Below, one piece after another: positions 45,433-59,482 of a DNA stretch of 64,000 bases. The translations under genes were made by a program, and so were the position numbers. Each line of letters begins with the position of its first letter. Within the stretch, counting starts at the first letter, position 1. The notes under the pieces are model-generated. The model was not told the origin of the DNA and searched no databases. It saw only the letters and a list, made by a program, of their open reading frames with translations. The DNA is from Chaunax sp. Z400. Its lineage: Eukaryota; Chordata; Actinopteri; Lophiiformes; Chaunacidae. The stretch is taken from the NCBI GenBank assembly GCA_037577475.1, contig CM075203.1, positions 17,820,335 to 17,884,334 on the forward strand, read 5' to 3'.

Positions 45433-47219
45433 TGACAAACACACCACCCTGAACACAGTGAGTGGCTTCATATGGGACAGGAACACCTGGTGTTAAACAA
45501 AGCCATCTTAAACGATGTGTAGAAGAACCTTCTGAGATGGTGTGTTTATTCACTGGAAAAAAGAAAACCTTTGCCTTTCAGTTGGTTTTCCACAACAAAG
45601 GTGAAGCTGTTTAATCTGAAGTGAAGTGAGATTATTAAGAGAAAGACACAGATGCTTTCAGAAACCTTCACATCAGCAGGTCACAGAGGGTCATATTAAA
45701 AAGTCTCATATTAACCTGGAGAAAAACAGTGACAACAATTGATGAAACTGTTGAACCAAATTCAAACCGACGACTTCAGAGTCACAGCAGGTCAACACTT
45801 GCTTTAGAAAATGTTCACATTCAATGACTCTATCTGGGAGATTTAAGGTCCAAACCGTTCTGTAAATATGTGTTTTTTATGGTCAATAATTTAGTTTTCT
45901 GTTTGATGTCATCTTTTTCTTTTTGTCTCTTTAGGTTTATGGATTCATTTTGCTCTGGAACAAGGACTGGTGTCACCACATTGTCCTGTTTGAACTGGGA
46001 ATTCACTGGTCATTCATCCCAATATGAACTGATTAAATACATCAGGGTTGAGAATCTAGTGATAGATTATTGATTGGATCATACAGACAACGTTAACAAA
46101 TATATAACAAACATTATCAAACTTAAATGGTGACGTTCAAATATTTTGAGGATCATTTTTCTCACCTGGAGACGTAAAACAGGATATTTCAAAGAATGAA
46201 TCCATCACAGCTCTCTTCATACAGACATAATCAGTTTAAATATGAGCTGATCTAAAACAGATCCACAATAATTCAAGTGTAATACTTCTGCTGTTGGCTT
46301 GTTTCTTTGTTTTTGCATTCCCATTCTCATATTTGTCCTCCTAGGCTCTGGTGATTTGATGCTACCTGAAGATAAGAGATATGTGACGACCACTAGAGAG
46401 TCGTCTCTACTAATTCTACTCAGAAAGCCTTTCTTTGCTTCTCTAATCAGCCACATCCTAAAAGCTGCTGAATAACGTGGACACTAAATAGTTTGTAGCT
46501 GTCAGTGTCAATGGTTGTCTGTCTGTGTGACTCCTGCTGATGAACTGGACTCCACCTTTCTCCCACTGCTTACTGGCTTTGACTCCAGTCCCCTGTGACT
46601 CTCAGCAGGAGAAGCAGGACAGGACCTGGATGGGTGGACTTTTGTATCACTGTGGTGAATTATCTGGATTGTAATTCATTGGACACATGTTTCCATCTGG
46701 TTACAGCTACGTCTCTAAATGATCACCTGATTTATTTCCACTAAATGTACAGCAGTGATAGGTTGTATTAGTGAGGACCAACACTATGCAAACATACACA
46801 ACATTTAAACAGCCAACAAAATTCATTTGACCGTTGTGTAAATAGTTTGTTTGTTTATTTCTTTAAAAGGGGTGAAAAGATTTAGTTTTGATTCCAACCT
46901 GGTTGAAGTAAATAATGAGTATTTTCTTTATTAATCAGGAGTTTGTTGATTTTTCTTCATGATATCCATATTTTTATCAGTGGTGAAAGATGATCTTTTC
47001 CTTTCCTTCAATGGTTGTGGGCTGTTTTATGCTTCTCAGCACACTGATAGAACATATGTCCTGCTGGTATTTAGGGATGAGGGACGTTTTCTGTCTTAGT
47101 TTCACAGATGAAACTGAACAGTGATGCACAAAATCACTTCTTGTGTCGCTTCACTAGATGAATGTTGAATGAAGTTGTTCTGCTGCTTCATTTCTTTTCA
47201 GATGACATTTTGCAATAAA
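45433..47219 (+). other. MHC class I 3' UTR with one intron and poly(A) signal
   Basis: Downstream of the stop a donor (gtgagt, 45458) and an acceptor (tctctttag, ends 45934) suggest an intron in the 3' UTR. The last exon could run to an aataaa at 47214-47219. No coding frame of note. Confidence 0.45.
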
Positions 47220-50200
47220 GTCAGACTTTTTCCAAAGGTTGGTTTCTTTTCTGATTCCTCCATGTACAGTCTATGTTTACAGATCTATGACAGAAGCTAC
47301 AGTTCATGAATGTTCCTGAGTTCTCTCTTTAGTCACAGACACTAAATGAACATGACTGACCTCTAGATGTCAAACTGAGGAGAAGGAAGAACAACATTAT
47401 CTGGTCAAACCTGCAGTTCTTTTACTTTTCACATGGCCACAAAATGAATGTGATGATGATGATGTTAATAAGATGGATCTTCAAATGTTATTACTGTATG
47501 TAGTTTCTCTAAGGAGACATAAATAATCATTTTAAAACTCCTTATTCATGTTTTTATGTCTCATCAACATGGACAAGAGAAATCCATCCACTTCCTACTG
47601 CACAGAACCAGTGTCAGTGTGGGGATCTGGTTTTCCCCTAAAAAAAACCTGCTCCTCTGAAATCCTCCTGGCAACTGATGACATCACATCTTTGTAGAAA
47701 TACTGTACTGTGGCTCCTCCTACTTCTCAAACAAGAATAATACATAAATAAAATAAAGCCTAGACATGAACTCACCTACTTTATATCATGTAAATATCGG
47801 TGACGTTTTGTCTACATTTTACCAGGCGTGTCCAAACACATCCTTTGCTTTTTAATGTGTTTTTAAAGTCATTTTGTTAACTATAGTCTTCTTTGAGCTT
47901 CACAGTGTAACCCATGTCTGACAAATCCAACACATCCTCAAACACCTTTGAAATGAAGATGACTGACCTGCTTTCTTCATAGTGAACATCAACACCTTGC
48001 TGGTGTCAAACCTGTGTGCTGGACTTCTGCATGGAAACAGATGTCATTGCAGCTGTTGCCACTACAGTCACTTTATTTTCACCGTGTGACAAAAATGATG
48101 TTCATTTTTGTTGCATTACCACATGCATCAGTTCAGGTTCATCGTTCAGGAGATGAACAGCGGTGTTTATTTGGAGCTGTAAGATAAGAGGATGTCTGGT
48201 TAACATAAACCACAAATGAAGCAGCGTTAAAATGTGCAGCACCAACGTTACACAATACAAAAAACACCAACCAAACAAAGATGTTAACAAGCTGACAATG
48301 ATAGTTTTATCTGTCACTGTTAGGTTCATATGTAGGAGAGAAATAGCTCTGCAGCATTTCATGACCCGACTGATTGTCACAATTCAACACTTCCTCTGGA
48401 AACTGCTGTGACACAAAGAAGCGTCATTCATTTCAAAAGTGAGACGTCAACTATTTCAACATGCCTCTGAGAAAATGTGTTAAATGAGTTGATCATTTAG
48501 TAAAGACACACATGATTGGAGCGTATTCAGAGAGGGTGATCTGTGTTTAGGGCTCAGACTCAGAACATTCCCTTCCTGTAACGGTGGATCAACTCTGATA
48601 CGTCTTCCTTACACACCTTTATCCAGCCATCATCCTGCATGTGGTGCACTAGACAAACACAAACAGAAGCACAAACATGAGCACACAGACACACACATAT
48701 TCCCACAAATGTTCACACTCAGAAAAAATGACCGTTGAACCTTTTCAAGGGCTGAGACTACAGCTTTATTCATTTCAGGATGAGGCAACATTCAGTCTGT
48801 CAGTTTATTTCTGTTTGCACATGTGGTGCTTTTATTTTGTAGGTAACGTTCGAGACGTGACAGGACATGAGTGGGAGAGAGAGAGAATAACATGCAACAG
48901 AGCTCCAGCTGGACATGAACCTGTAGGGCAGGTTAGTTTTGAAGTAGACGCTGTACTTTCAACCAAACCTCCTTTTGATTGGCAGTGATCAATTCTTTTA
49001 GTTTTCGTTCAGTGTCTGTGGTTTGGGGTTGACAGAGCCCTTATGTGTGCTGGTATTACTGGACGTTGATAGTTTAGTGCTGATGACTTCATTTTATCAT
49101 CATTACTGTCATTTATGTATTTGTTTTTGGTGTTATGTGTGTTCATTTCAATGTCTTCATCTCAGGACCCCTTTAAAACAAGACGATGCATCTGAAGAGG
49201 TTTATTCCCCAAACTTTATCGTGAATAATTAATGGCCAAGCTTGTAATTAACATCTTTTCAAATCCATTTAGGATGTCGGGGCTTCTGGAGACTTGGATT
49301 CCACCATAAGAATATTATGGAGTCAATGTTTGCTTCAGTAATGTTTGCTTCAATGTCTTATTCTATTTTAAAACCAGTCCCTGTCATCTGCAGTGTTTTT
49401 AGAGGAACGCTGGTGTGAAGCTCCAGAAATGTTTGGTGGACTTTGAAACTTCAGCTGACTTTCCATTGGCATGAGGGTGAGACTGAATTCTCATGTTTGG
49501 GTAAACTGTTCCTTTACATTGAGATTCAGGACTTACTTAAATGGAACAAAACTACGATGACGAGTTTATATAGAGGCCACTATTTATGATTACAATTCAA
49601 CATTACCTCCAAACACAGAAGTGAAAAAGTCACATTATTAGAGTGTTTTTGAGTTATGTTTCACATTTAATGAGCTGCTCCATCAATGATGTCTTCAATA
49701 AACATGTAAGTTATATCTTCTCATTTTCTCAGGATTGTATACCTGTTAAAGATTCATTATACTTAATGCATACATTTCAAGATGTGAGCCAGCTGGTGGT
49801 TTTTGGGGCCATACAGTACCTGTTAATAGGGGCTTCAGAAAATATTGATCTACCTGAGTATTGTGATGTTCTATTGGGTGATACTGTATTGATGATCAAA
49901 AACATGGGATAGATTTCTAACTGATAGTTAACATGAACATATTTGTGACTATGGTTCATTTTGGGTTGTGTTTAAAGCCCAAACTGCTGAATATCAGTGT
50001 TGTCATCTAACTGCAGCCATTTGACTCTTCCACTCCAACGTAACGTCACCTGAGACAGGAAGAGGAAAAACACATCACTGAGTCAAAGTGCTGCTGACAG
50101 CACTGCAGTATCGTTACCCCTGTATCATGATCCGTATCGTATCGGCAGGTTCTGGTCAAAACACAACTCTACCTGTTATGTGTCAGATTGATATGGACTC

Positions 50201-52777
50201 AGTTTTTAAATGGAGTAAATCATAATAAATATGGTTTGTTCCAGATGTGACATCATGTAAACCACTCAGACACTTTTTACAGGGTTTACTATCAGTATCA
50301 GTTGATTGGTTGCTATGTAAATATGCTAAGTGCAGCCTATTACATTCATTTTATACCAGTGTCTTGTCTATATGTCCATATATAAATGGTTTTTACAGTG
50401 ATGAAGGCCATGAATAAAGTGTCTTTGTCTCCTATTGTAACTGATAATAAATATAAATAATGCATCAGTCTGACTTTTTATAAGTCACCCTAACAGAAAC
50501 AGGAAACATCCCAGCTCCACCCTCCAATCCCCTGGTTTGTACTGTAAAGCACATTATTAACTGTAGCAGTAAATAGAGGCTCTGCATCACAGGAAGAGAT
50601 CCAAAGGTTCTCATGTTTCAGTCTCTGAGCCGTGTGGACTGTAAGACTCACAAACAGCTGACCTCTTTGTCCCATCCACACAAGGCGTTTTCCACTCTAG
50701 TGTTATCACTGACAACCTGAGACACGGGACGCAGTTCATCCTGCAGGTAGAAACACCTGGCTGACAAGTCCAAACCTCGAAAAACATGTCTTTACCTGCT
50801 GCTGTATCAAGTAAATCTCTCATTATATTCAGGATTAAAATTCTCTCATTGGGGGAATGATAACAGATTTTCATTCATTTCTTTTTTTGTGTCATCACTG
50901 TCATTTGAAACATTTTACATGTGCTGTGTGAATTCAAAGTAGAACCAAATTAATCTCTCACTTTATTATTGATTCTTTCATCTATTGATACTTTTGGACA
51001 TCAACACTTTCTACTTTCTAATACACTGTAATGTTCCTGAAGATAATATGTCCTGTGTCAGACTTCTTTTATTTTGCTCTTGTTGTTTAATCATTTTATA
51101 CCATTTTGATTGTTTTTATGCTTGTTGTTCATGTTTTATTGTGGGCTGATATAAACCCCATCAACCTTTATTAATCAGCATTTTAACTTTCTAGTATGCT
51201 GTCTGTCTGACATTTAGAAAATATTGCAGTCATCAGGATTATTCTCTATGTTTCATAAAGTGTTTTCAGATGAATCAAACGCTGCTCCTTTGGATTTCAA
51301 GGTGTGGTAATGTCAGTCAGTTTGTGTGCTAAAAGTGTTTATTACGTCACCCAAAAACAGGGAAACCAGGTGAAGTTGACATCAAATGTACAACCCCGTT
51401 TCCAAAACAGCTGAGACGCTGTGTAAAATGTAAACACAAACAGAATGTGATGATTACTAATCATTAAAGCCCATATGGAACTGAAAACAGCACAAAGACA
51501 ACATTTGAAATGTTGAAACAGACAAATGGAATTGTTTTTAAAATGATATCCTCATTTAGAATTTGATGCCAGCAACAGGTTTCCATAAAGTTGGACAGGG
51601 TCATGTTTCCCACTGTGTTGCATCACCTCTTCTTTTAATAACGCTCTGTCAGCGTTTGGGAACTGAGGAGACCGACTGCTGTCATTTTGAAAGTGGAATG
51701 TTTTCCATTCTATCCTGATAGGATTTCAGCTGCCCCCATCCCATAATGGTAAAGAATTAGCCTCAAACAATCTGGATCCAGATGATGATCCAGATCACCA
51801 CCAAAATCTAATGGATTGTTCCTTGGGTCAAACCCTACCTCTCCAAAAATATGATCACAATCTGCTCTGAACTTTTTGTGTAATCCTGCTAAAAAACAGA
51901 CAAACAAACCAACAAAAATAACCTCCTTGGAGGTAATAAAGCTTCATCAAAGAATACAAAATCTTTCCCTGTTGTGTTCACTGATACTCCAGAATATGGG
52001 ATTTAACAGTTGTTTAATTAACTTCCTGCTCGACTTTTTGGTAGAGCACATTTTGAGTCACTACATCTTCATGAAAAATGTGTTGAACTTAAATCAATCT
52101 GATTGAGCCATCTCTGCCATTCGGTGCAGGTATGCTATGCTGAAAAAATCCACCAGATGGCGCAGTGTCTGAAAGTAGTGCGCCTTTTCAGTCCCCTGCC
52201 TCCCAGGAAGTGGGCAACCAAAAACTTACCCAAGACATGTGGACTCTGTTTGGATACATTTTCAAAGGTAAGCATATTTTCTCAACATATTATGGTTTCA
52301 GAGATCTAACTGAACAAAATAATGTAACTTGATACAGCAAAAAAACCCTCATAAGGGTCATAATAATAATTTTCTAAAAACGTGCTCAACCAAATGGTTG
52401 ATTTGTCACTTTATGGTAAAGGTAATGATGATGCAAAGCTAAATAAAATTGACTCCTGCCATGAAATAACTAAACTTCTGGTCAATCATCTTTGTCAATA
52501 TGATACATTTAACGTTATTCCATTACATATTTGATGAAAAAATCCATCATTACAATTTTTTTACTATTTCTAAAATGTTTATGAAAGTAGATCAGGTAAA
52601 TATATAGACTAAATACATGGAAATAATACTAGTACTGGTAATACTACTAATTCAATGGTAACAAACTGGCAAATGTTGGTATATGAACATATTACTACCA
52701 TTATAAGAGAACATGTCTTTTAATTTAGATTTTTTTCTGCCTGTTTTACCAATAATAGATGGACGCGAAGTCATTTT
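47220..52777. other. Gene-free stretch with dispersed repeats
   Basis: No exon recognised over 5.5 kb. About 48860-48930 (gagtgggagagag ... acatgcaacag) looks like a common fish interspersed repeat fragment. About 51394-51700 (accccgtttccaaaacagctgagacgctgtgt ... cactgtgttgcatcacctcttcttttaat) is a fragment of an abundant fish DNA-transposon-derived repeat whose family I cannot name. About 51710-51910 is a reversed copy of the dispersed repeat seen at 4190. The rest is unassigned. Confidence 0.5.
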
Positions 52778-53625
52778 ATGGTGCAAGGCCACGCACCTGA
52801 AGACTCTGATGCTGATCTGAGTGATGATGATGACCAAATAGAGGATCCTGATTATCAGCCCACACAAGAAGAAGTGACAGGAGACACTTCTTTTGAATCA
52901 ATGGATGAGGAGGAGGTGGCCTCAACAAGCACATCTTCTACACCACCACCCCGTAAGAAGAGCAGAAAACGGAAAAATGCCCTGAAAACAGTTTCCTTGG
53001 CGGAGCCAGAGGACACCCCTGATCCAAGTTCACCCTTAGGCCCAAAGAAAGGCACGAGGAGAATCTGGAAATATGAAGACATTGAGGAATTCCAGGTTCC
53101 TGATTCAATTGAGCAATGCCTGTGGGATCATGCCTCTTTCAACTGTCAAACGTTGGAGCAAAGAGGCCCATGCAAAGATTGCCATCCCGTGCCCATCACT
53201 CATTCCTGCCTACAATCAGCATATGTGCGGCATTGATCTGTCTGACATGCTGGTACACCTGTTCCGACAGAAATAAATTAAATTTTTTGCAGAGAGAAAT
53301 GTCAAATAAAATGGATCTAATGCCCCCAAAACCATCTCTGATGCTTATTTCTTCAAAAAGTTATCATTTTGTCTGACTTTTTAAACTTTTAGGTATTTGT
53401 ATGCATTTTGGTACTTTTACCATGGAGCGACATGTCAACCGTTTGGTCGAGGCCTATATCTCAAGAATTGTGGGGTCTGTTAAAAAAACAAACATTGATT
53501 ATTGTTATTATTGTCCAAAGGCAATTAAAAAATGCTTGCAAATTTTTTTTTCCATTGCTGTTTTCTTAGTGAGGATGTTAATTAATAAACAGAAACTTTT
53601 TAAAGCAATAAAAAGCTAAACACAC
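52778..53625 (+). pseudogene. piggyBac transposase, catalytic core deleted
   Basis: The N-terminal part is open (acidic, then RKKSRKRK, then RIWKYEDIEEFQVPD as in piggyBac-derived proteins). After about 53110 the sequence jumps to the late part in another frame: KRWSKEAHAKIAIPCPSLIP, AYNQHMCGIDLSDMLVHLFR. Decayed sequence follows, with FWYFYHGAT and a YCYYCP remnant of the C-terminal Cys-rich domain near 53496-53520. The DDD catalytic core is missing and the frame is broken. Terminal repeats and TTAA target copies were not located. Confidence 0.75.
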
Positions 53626-54442
53626 AGTATGTTTTTGTGATGTTCATCTTCTTATAGTTTGTCTTCTGGACTTGAAAGCTGCTTCATGGAGAGTCTGTGC
53701 TCAACCATACAAGATAAGAATTTGATTTTAAAAATCAACTTTGTATTTATATCAGAAATAATGGTTGGTTGGAGGGTAAAAAATCAACCTGCTATGGATT
53801 CCAGTCTATAATTGATGGACTGAAACATAGAGAGTCTCTGTTTTGGTCCATTCATGTTTTGGCTGTAAACAGCTTCAGACTGGCCTTGAACACAACTCCT
53901 GCTATGGTGGTGCCTGTTTTCACAGGTTTAGGTGTCTGTGCTCCTTCAAGGAGAGCCTCTAATGCAGCGTTCCTAGAGTGAGGGAGGGAGGAGGGGAACA
54001 GAGGAGGGTCAGCTGATGAATCTCTATGACAGAACAGCCGTAAATCACTATATTGTTTCATTGATTAAAATGAGGAGCAGGAAAAGGAGTTGCTTTGGCT
54101 TTTGATCCTGGTGAGAGCTCAGCGTAACCGATAGTTTCATCTCATCTTCTCTCATTATTGTTACAGTCTGCTGCCCCGGAGACAGAAGAAGAAGCTCAGA
54201 CCTCGCTGTGTTGTCCAAATTAAACCCAGCTGCAGGGTTTGGAGGACATTTGATAGGACCATACTGGATGTGACTGCAGCTTCTCTCTGCGCGTCTCAGT
54301 GCGCCTGAGGTCGCTGTTCTGAGCGTCACCTCTCCTCCTTCTCTTTCTCTTTCGGTTTGGGAGTGAAAATGGAGAAACCCTGGCATGAATGAACACGGAG
54401 CCAAGATAAATAAGTATATCTGTGATGCTGTGCAACCCAGTG

Positions 54443-54525
54443 TGACAGATCCTCTGACCGAGGTTGAAGCCCAAAGTTTGGCAGAGGAGGTTGGGTCATA
54501 CCGATTTCTCATTTGCACAGTAGTA
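54443..54525 (+). mobile_element. Small hAT transposase fragment
   Basis: Reads VTDPLTEVEAQSLAEEVGSY. It overlaps the end of the hAT fragment at 32360-32395 and extends beyond it. It is an isolated remnant about 145 bp upstream of 1.05-kb copy B. Confidence 0.7.
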
Positions 54526-54604
54526 TAGTATGACATTCTAAAGTCTTATTTATTTGACGGATTAAATGATTGGTTGATCATACAGGAAAACCTTAACTGG
54601 TAGC

Positions 54605-54607
54605 ATA

Positions 54608-54638
<31 letters not shown>

Positions 54639-54641
54639 TTT

Positions 54642-54672
<31 letters not shown>
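54605..54672. repeat. (AT)n-(T)n-(GT)n compound microsatellite
   Basis: Pure at, t and gt runs in succession, ending at the start of the 1.05-kb repeat copy B. Confidence 0.95.
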
Positions 54673-54674
<2 letters not shown>

Positions 54675-55717
54675 AAAATCAAGAGCAAATTTGATCAGAA
54701 ATACAAAGTTGCTGAGTTTAAAGAGAAAAGATGATTTAGACAACGTCGCCATCTAGTGGACAATAAAAGAATCTGAGATCATAGCAAAAACAAGTCTTTA
54801 TTATTATTATGCTCCCTCCTCGTTTACCTTTAAATAAGAACTTTTCATAGAAATTTCATCACATCAATATCTTAGGGTGCAAATAATCATCCACCCAAAA
54901 GCAACTAAAGAACACTACACATAAAGTGCCACTATAAATAAGTCAGACGCACACAAAAAAGACAACAATCCATGCTTCAGCATATAACGCAACACAGGGT
55001 GGTGAAATATGATTTAAACTGAACCAGAATAAAACGTTTCATTTTGAACTGAATAAATATACAAAATACACAAAGACGTTTCTATTTGTCACACAGACAA
55101 CATGGTTTAAGGTCAGTAAATGTCTCCATGTCTGACAACAGCCACTAGAGGGCAGAGTGGTTCACCATGAATGAAAGAATGAAGAAATGAATGATTGAGA
55201 GACATTCTTTGGATTGAATTATGAGCTATAAATACATACACAAAATTCTCAGACAGAGATCTGGTTGTGCCTTGATTGATTGATTTTCCCTCTTCATCGA
55301 TGCTGTATTTGACCTGGGAGGGAATAATGATTGATGAATAATGATTGATTACTAATTAATGAACCTTTCCCACTGAAGGCCAGTTACTATTTGGTGTCAG
55401 CAGGTCTGTTTGTCCACTTTGAAAGGAGTATCCTGCTCAGATATTTGTTTGCCTCGGACATTTGTCTCCTGTCAGGTTGATAAAAACACTCTTACTCTGT
55501 TTCACAGTGATGGTGCTTACACTAAAAAACAAACTCGATGGAGTAACGTAATATAATAACGCCGCCTATATTCCATCTAAACAAATGAAGTTAAGTCAGG
55601 CTATCTTGATTGTGTCATTTCAACACCACATAGTTAGTCTAATGAAATTAATTTAAGTTTAGTTTTCACTGGTTAAATACTTTAGTGCAACAAACTTCAG
55701 CCTTGTTGTATGAACTA
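54669..55717 (+). repeat. 1.05-kb near-identical direct repeat, copy B
   Basis: Same orientation as 30975-32024, 23.7 kb apart, with the ERV and MHC class I gene in between. About 98.6% identity by eye. On the - strand it has an aataaa context near its start and resembles 3' UTR-like AT-rich sequence, but no exon is visible. Beyond 55717 the two copies diverge at once. Confidence 0.9.
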
Positions 55718-58570
55718 GTACAGCTTTTCTCTGTTATACTCATGTCAATCTTGTTGTTTCAATTAGTATTATTTCCATTGCTAGTGCTAGAAATCATTTT
55801 AATTCAATTACTAAACATACATGAAACAGGACAACATGCAAATCAGTCTGACATCTTATTTAACATTTGTTTTTAACATACAGCTGCCAACATCCCTGTT
55901 CTTCTCAGCTTTCTCAACTTTGTGGAGACACTTTGGATTTAAACTGTTAAATGAGTGATCTTAAAGCAGTGGTTCCCAACCTTTTCTATCATTGAGGAAA
56001 CTGATGGCCCCTGACTAAGTGGTGCATTATATGGATATTTTGTATTATATTCAATGCATAACAATAACAGAATTGATAAACTGTACAATTAACTCAAACA
56101 GTGAAAGCAGTAACTGTGTAGGTTTGTGTAAAACAAGTGATTTGGATGAATTTGGATCAGATCATTTCCTGTGAATATTGCATCAGACGTGAGGTTTTCT
56201 GCTTCCTGTCAGAAACTTTTGTTTTCAATGATTAATTCATTAATTTATTTTTAAATAATCATACATACTTAATAGGTTTCCTTTTTGGACAGATTCAGTG
56301 TTTTCTTCTCCCTGATGTCCTCACCTGTCACTGAAAAGAAACAGCACAGTTTCAGTGGTAGTGAAGACCTGATGATTTTAAGCATTAAACCTATGAGAGG
56401 AGGCTCTGTCTTTTCAAAGGGGACAAGCAAAAAGCTGAAATATGGACATGAATCAATTAGATACATTTGTCAGGATGGTGTCCCACATTGTCCCACACAA
56501 ACGTACTCTTTGTCCCACATTTGGTTCGTTGGAATCTCTGGGATCATTGGAAATAAGTATGTGTTATCCTCGGTATTCATCTATATTTGCATGTACTATA
56601 CTGTATATATGAATTTTTACCAAATAAATTCAATCAATCAAAGACACAAGCGGCTTTCTTGCTACTGGTTTATTGGAAAGCTTCTTCTCTCCAAATCCAC
56701 CGTGAAAAGTGAAGGCAATAAACAAGAAAATACAAATCTCACTTCTATCTTGTTTGAGGTTGTGCAAACAACAATCCACGGCTTCACGCATGTGTGAGTT
56801 TAACTGGCAAACAGCTTGTGGCTGATTTAACATGTTTTGGTTGTGGGTACTTAAAAAAAGTCTCTTCAGTGAATCACATGGTTGTTTGTTTCAGTAGATT
56901 AGGGTTTTTAAAATTATGCGTTTCCACTGTTGTTCAGTATATATATATATAAACAAATATATGTGTACAAACATGTACATGATATATATGTCCCTTCAGA
57001 AATCAACTACCCCCGTCATCAAGCTACACTGAACTTGATCTGGGTGAAAACCTAATCTGAAAATTATCATGGAAATTGCTTTGTAGATTTTCCTCACATG
57101 GAATATGTTCTGTCGTCATCAGAAATAAAAAAAAATCAGTACATACAGTGAGTAAGTGCAACATGAGGCCCTTATTGCATGTCACCATCCTATATCACCA
57201 TAAAAGTGATAATAATAAAAAGTGTAGAAATGGTTCAAAGGGGACAAAAGAATTAATTAAAAACATGCTACTGGGTGGAGAGACGCAGTTAGAATCCCAT
57301 CATATATCACAGTTTTTGAATACATACCTATAAAGGTACAACAAGTGATGGAAAAATACAGAAATGTAATTTTATGTACATAAGATTTTTAAAATTTGAC
57401 TGAAACTTAAAAATGGATGGAAATCTAACTTGTGAAGCTGTTGAAATTATGTTAATAAACCCAATGAAATATAATCGACATAAGATTTTGCTCTCAGAAT
57501 GGCTTTTATGAATTTCTGTCTGATCGTATAGTTTTCCAAATTATGGTGAACAGTTATTTGGGCTGAAATGGACAGTATATTTATTAGTGTTGGGGGGGGG
57601 ACGACACACATATATTTTTAGAGACAAGAAAAAGTGCACTTTGAGTTAACAAACTCAATAACAACAAATTGCTCTTCAAGCACAGAGACACACTGTTAAA
57701 ATATGAAATGTCTGTAATCATGGAGGACCAATGAGTCGTATGGTGGATAAAAGTAGGAAACTGAGACTATTCATAAAGTGATTGGGGAGATAGAAAACAA
57801 TAATCAGCAGAAAACCCAGAAAAAACCCAAAACCACTCCTACCACCTGAAAGAACTAGCGGAATCTTTCCGTCCAATCAGGTGATTCGGCCATTTCTTGC
57901 TCAAACATAGCATCATATCAATATGATTTTATAAAGTAGCAGATCCAGATCTATTTTTTTCACGACTAAGTAGCTAATTTACATTTACATTTACACCTAA
58001 ATGCCAATGCTAAAACCATTGGCATTTAGGATGATGTGTTTATTAGCAGTAGTTTATGAGTTATCAATAAATATGATTTTATAAAGTAGCAGATCCAGAT
58101 CTATTTTTTTCACGTCTCTGAAACTGCATTTTCTCAGCTACACATTGGTGGCAGTGTCATGTCTCTACTGCTCTCTGTTACTGTGTATATGAATATGTAT
58201 TTTGGTCACCCAGATCCAGATTACAATCCAGTTGTGCATCATGGTGGTACATGCTGAGTTGTCTGGGTATTTTTATTTTGATAGGTCCATTGTAATTTTT
58301 CATGATAATGATAAAATAGAGGAAGAATATGAAAACATTACCCACTGCACCCATAATTTAATCTGCCTCCTAATTTAATCAACTCTTCCTTGGCCTAAGA
58401 TCCACCGCAACACAAAATTTCAACATGTTGACAACTTTTCGAGAAATCCTGCAGACAAACAAATATGGGTGCTCAAAACTTTTTAAATATCTTCTCATCA
58501 TGTTCTGTGCATTTAATGTCTTTATAACATTTGAAAGCAATCCATTCTATATATATGCCTTGCACAGGCA
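55718..58570. other. Gene-free stretch
   Basis: No exon recognised. A direct duplication of about 45 bp (aaatatgattttataaagtagc...) occurs at about 57922-57966 and 58069-58114. About 58380-58460 resembles the dispersed repeat in reverse orientation. A frame at 56285-56797 has no recognisable content. Confidence 0.5.
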
Positions 58571-58576
58571 CACAGA

Positions 58577-58979
58577 ATAATAATAATAATAATAATAATA
58601 ATATTAATAATAATAATAATAATATAATAATAATAATAATATAATAATAATAATAATTATGATAATAATGATAATAATAACGGTGATGATTATAATAATA
58701 ATAATAATTGTTAATAATAATAATTAATAATAATAATTATAATAATAATGGTGATGATGATGATAATAATAATTATTGATAATATTAATAATAATAATAA
58801 TAATGCTGATGATTATAATAATAATAACAATTATTAATAATAATTATTATTATCAATAATATTTATTATAAATTATTAGTATTAGTATTATTATTATTAT
58901 TAATACTATAATAATAATATTATAATAATAATAATAATAATAATAATATAATTATAAAAATAATGGTGATGATGATAAT

Positions 58980-59023
<44 letters not shown>

Positions 59024-59232
59024 GTGATGATTATAATAATAACAATTATTAATAATAATAATTATTATCAATAATATTTATTATAAATTATTAGTATTAG
59101 TATTATTATTATCAATACTATAATAATAATATTATATAATATAATAATAATTATGATAATAATAATAATAATAATGGTGATGATGATAATAATAATAACA
59201 ATATAATTATAATAATAATAATGGTGATGATG

Positions 59233-59280
<48 letters not shown>

Positions 59281-59482
59281 GTGATGATTATAATAATAAC
59301 AATTATTATAAATAATAATATTAATAATTATTAATAATAATAATTATTATTATTATAATAATGGTGATGATGATATTAATAATAATAACAATAATGGTGA
59401 TGAAAATAATAATAATAATCATAAGAATAATCATAATAATAACAATCATAATAATATTCATAATAATTATTATAATAATAAG
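58577..59482. repeat. Degenerate (TAA)n array, about 0.9 kb
   Basis: taa/aat repeats with recurrent ggtgatgatgat and ttattaataat blocks. Larger units of about 250 bp (…ggtgatgattataataat...attagtattattattat...) are duplicated around 58790-58920 and 59025-59130. Confidence 0.95.

Noticed and set aside
48677..48988. Open frame of 103 residues as a possible small gene
   Set aside because: No recognisable domain; part overlaps a common interspersed repeat fragment.
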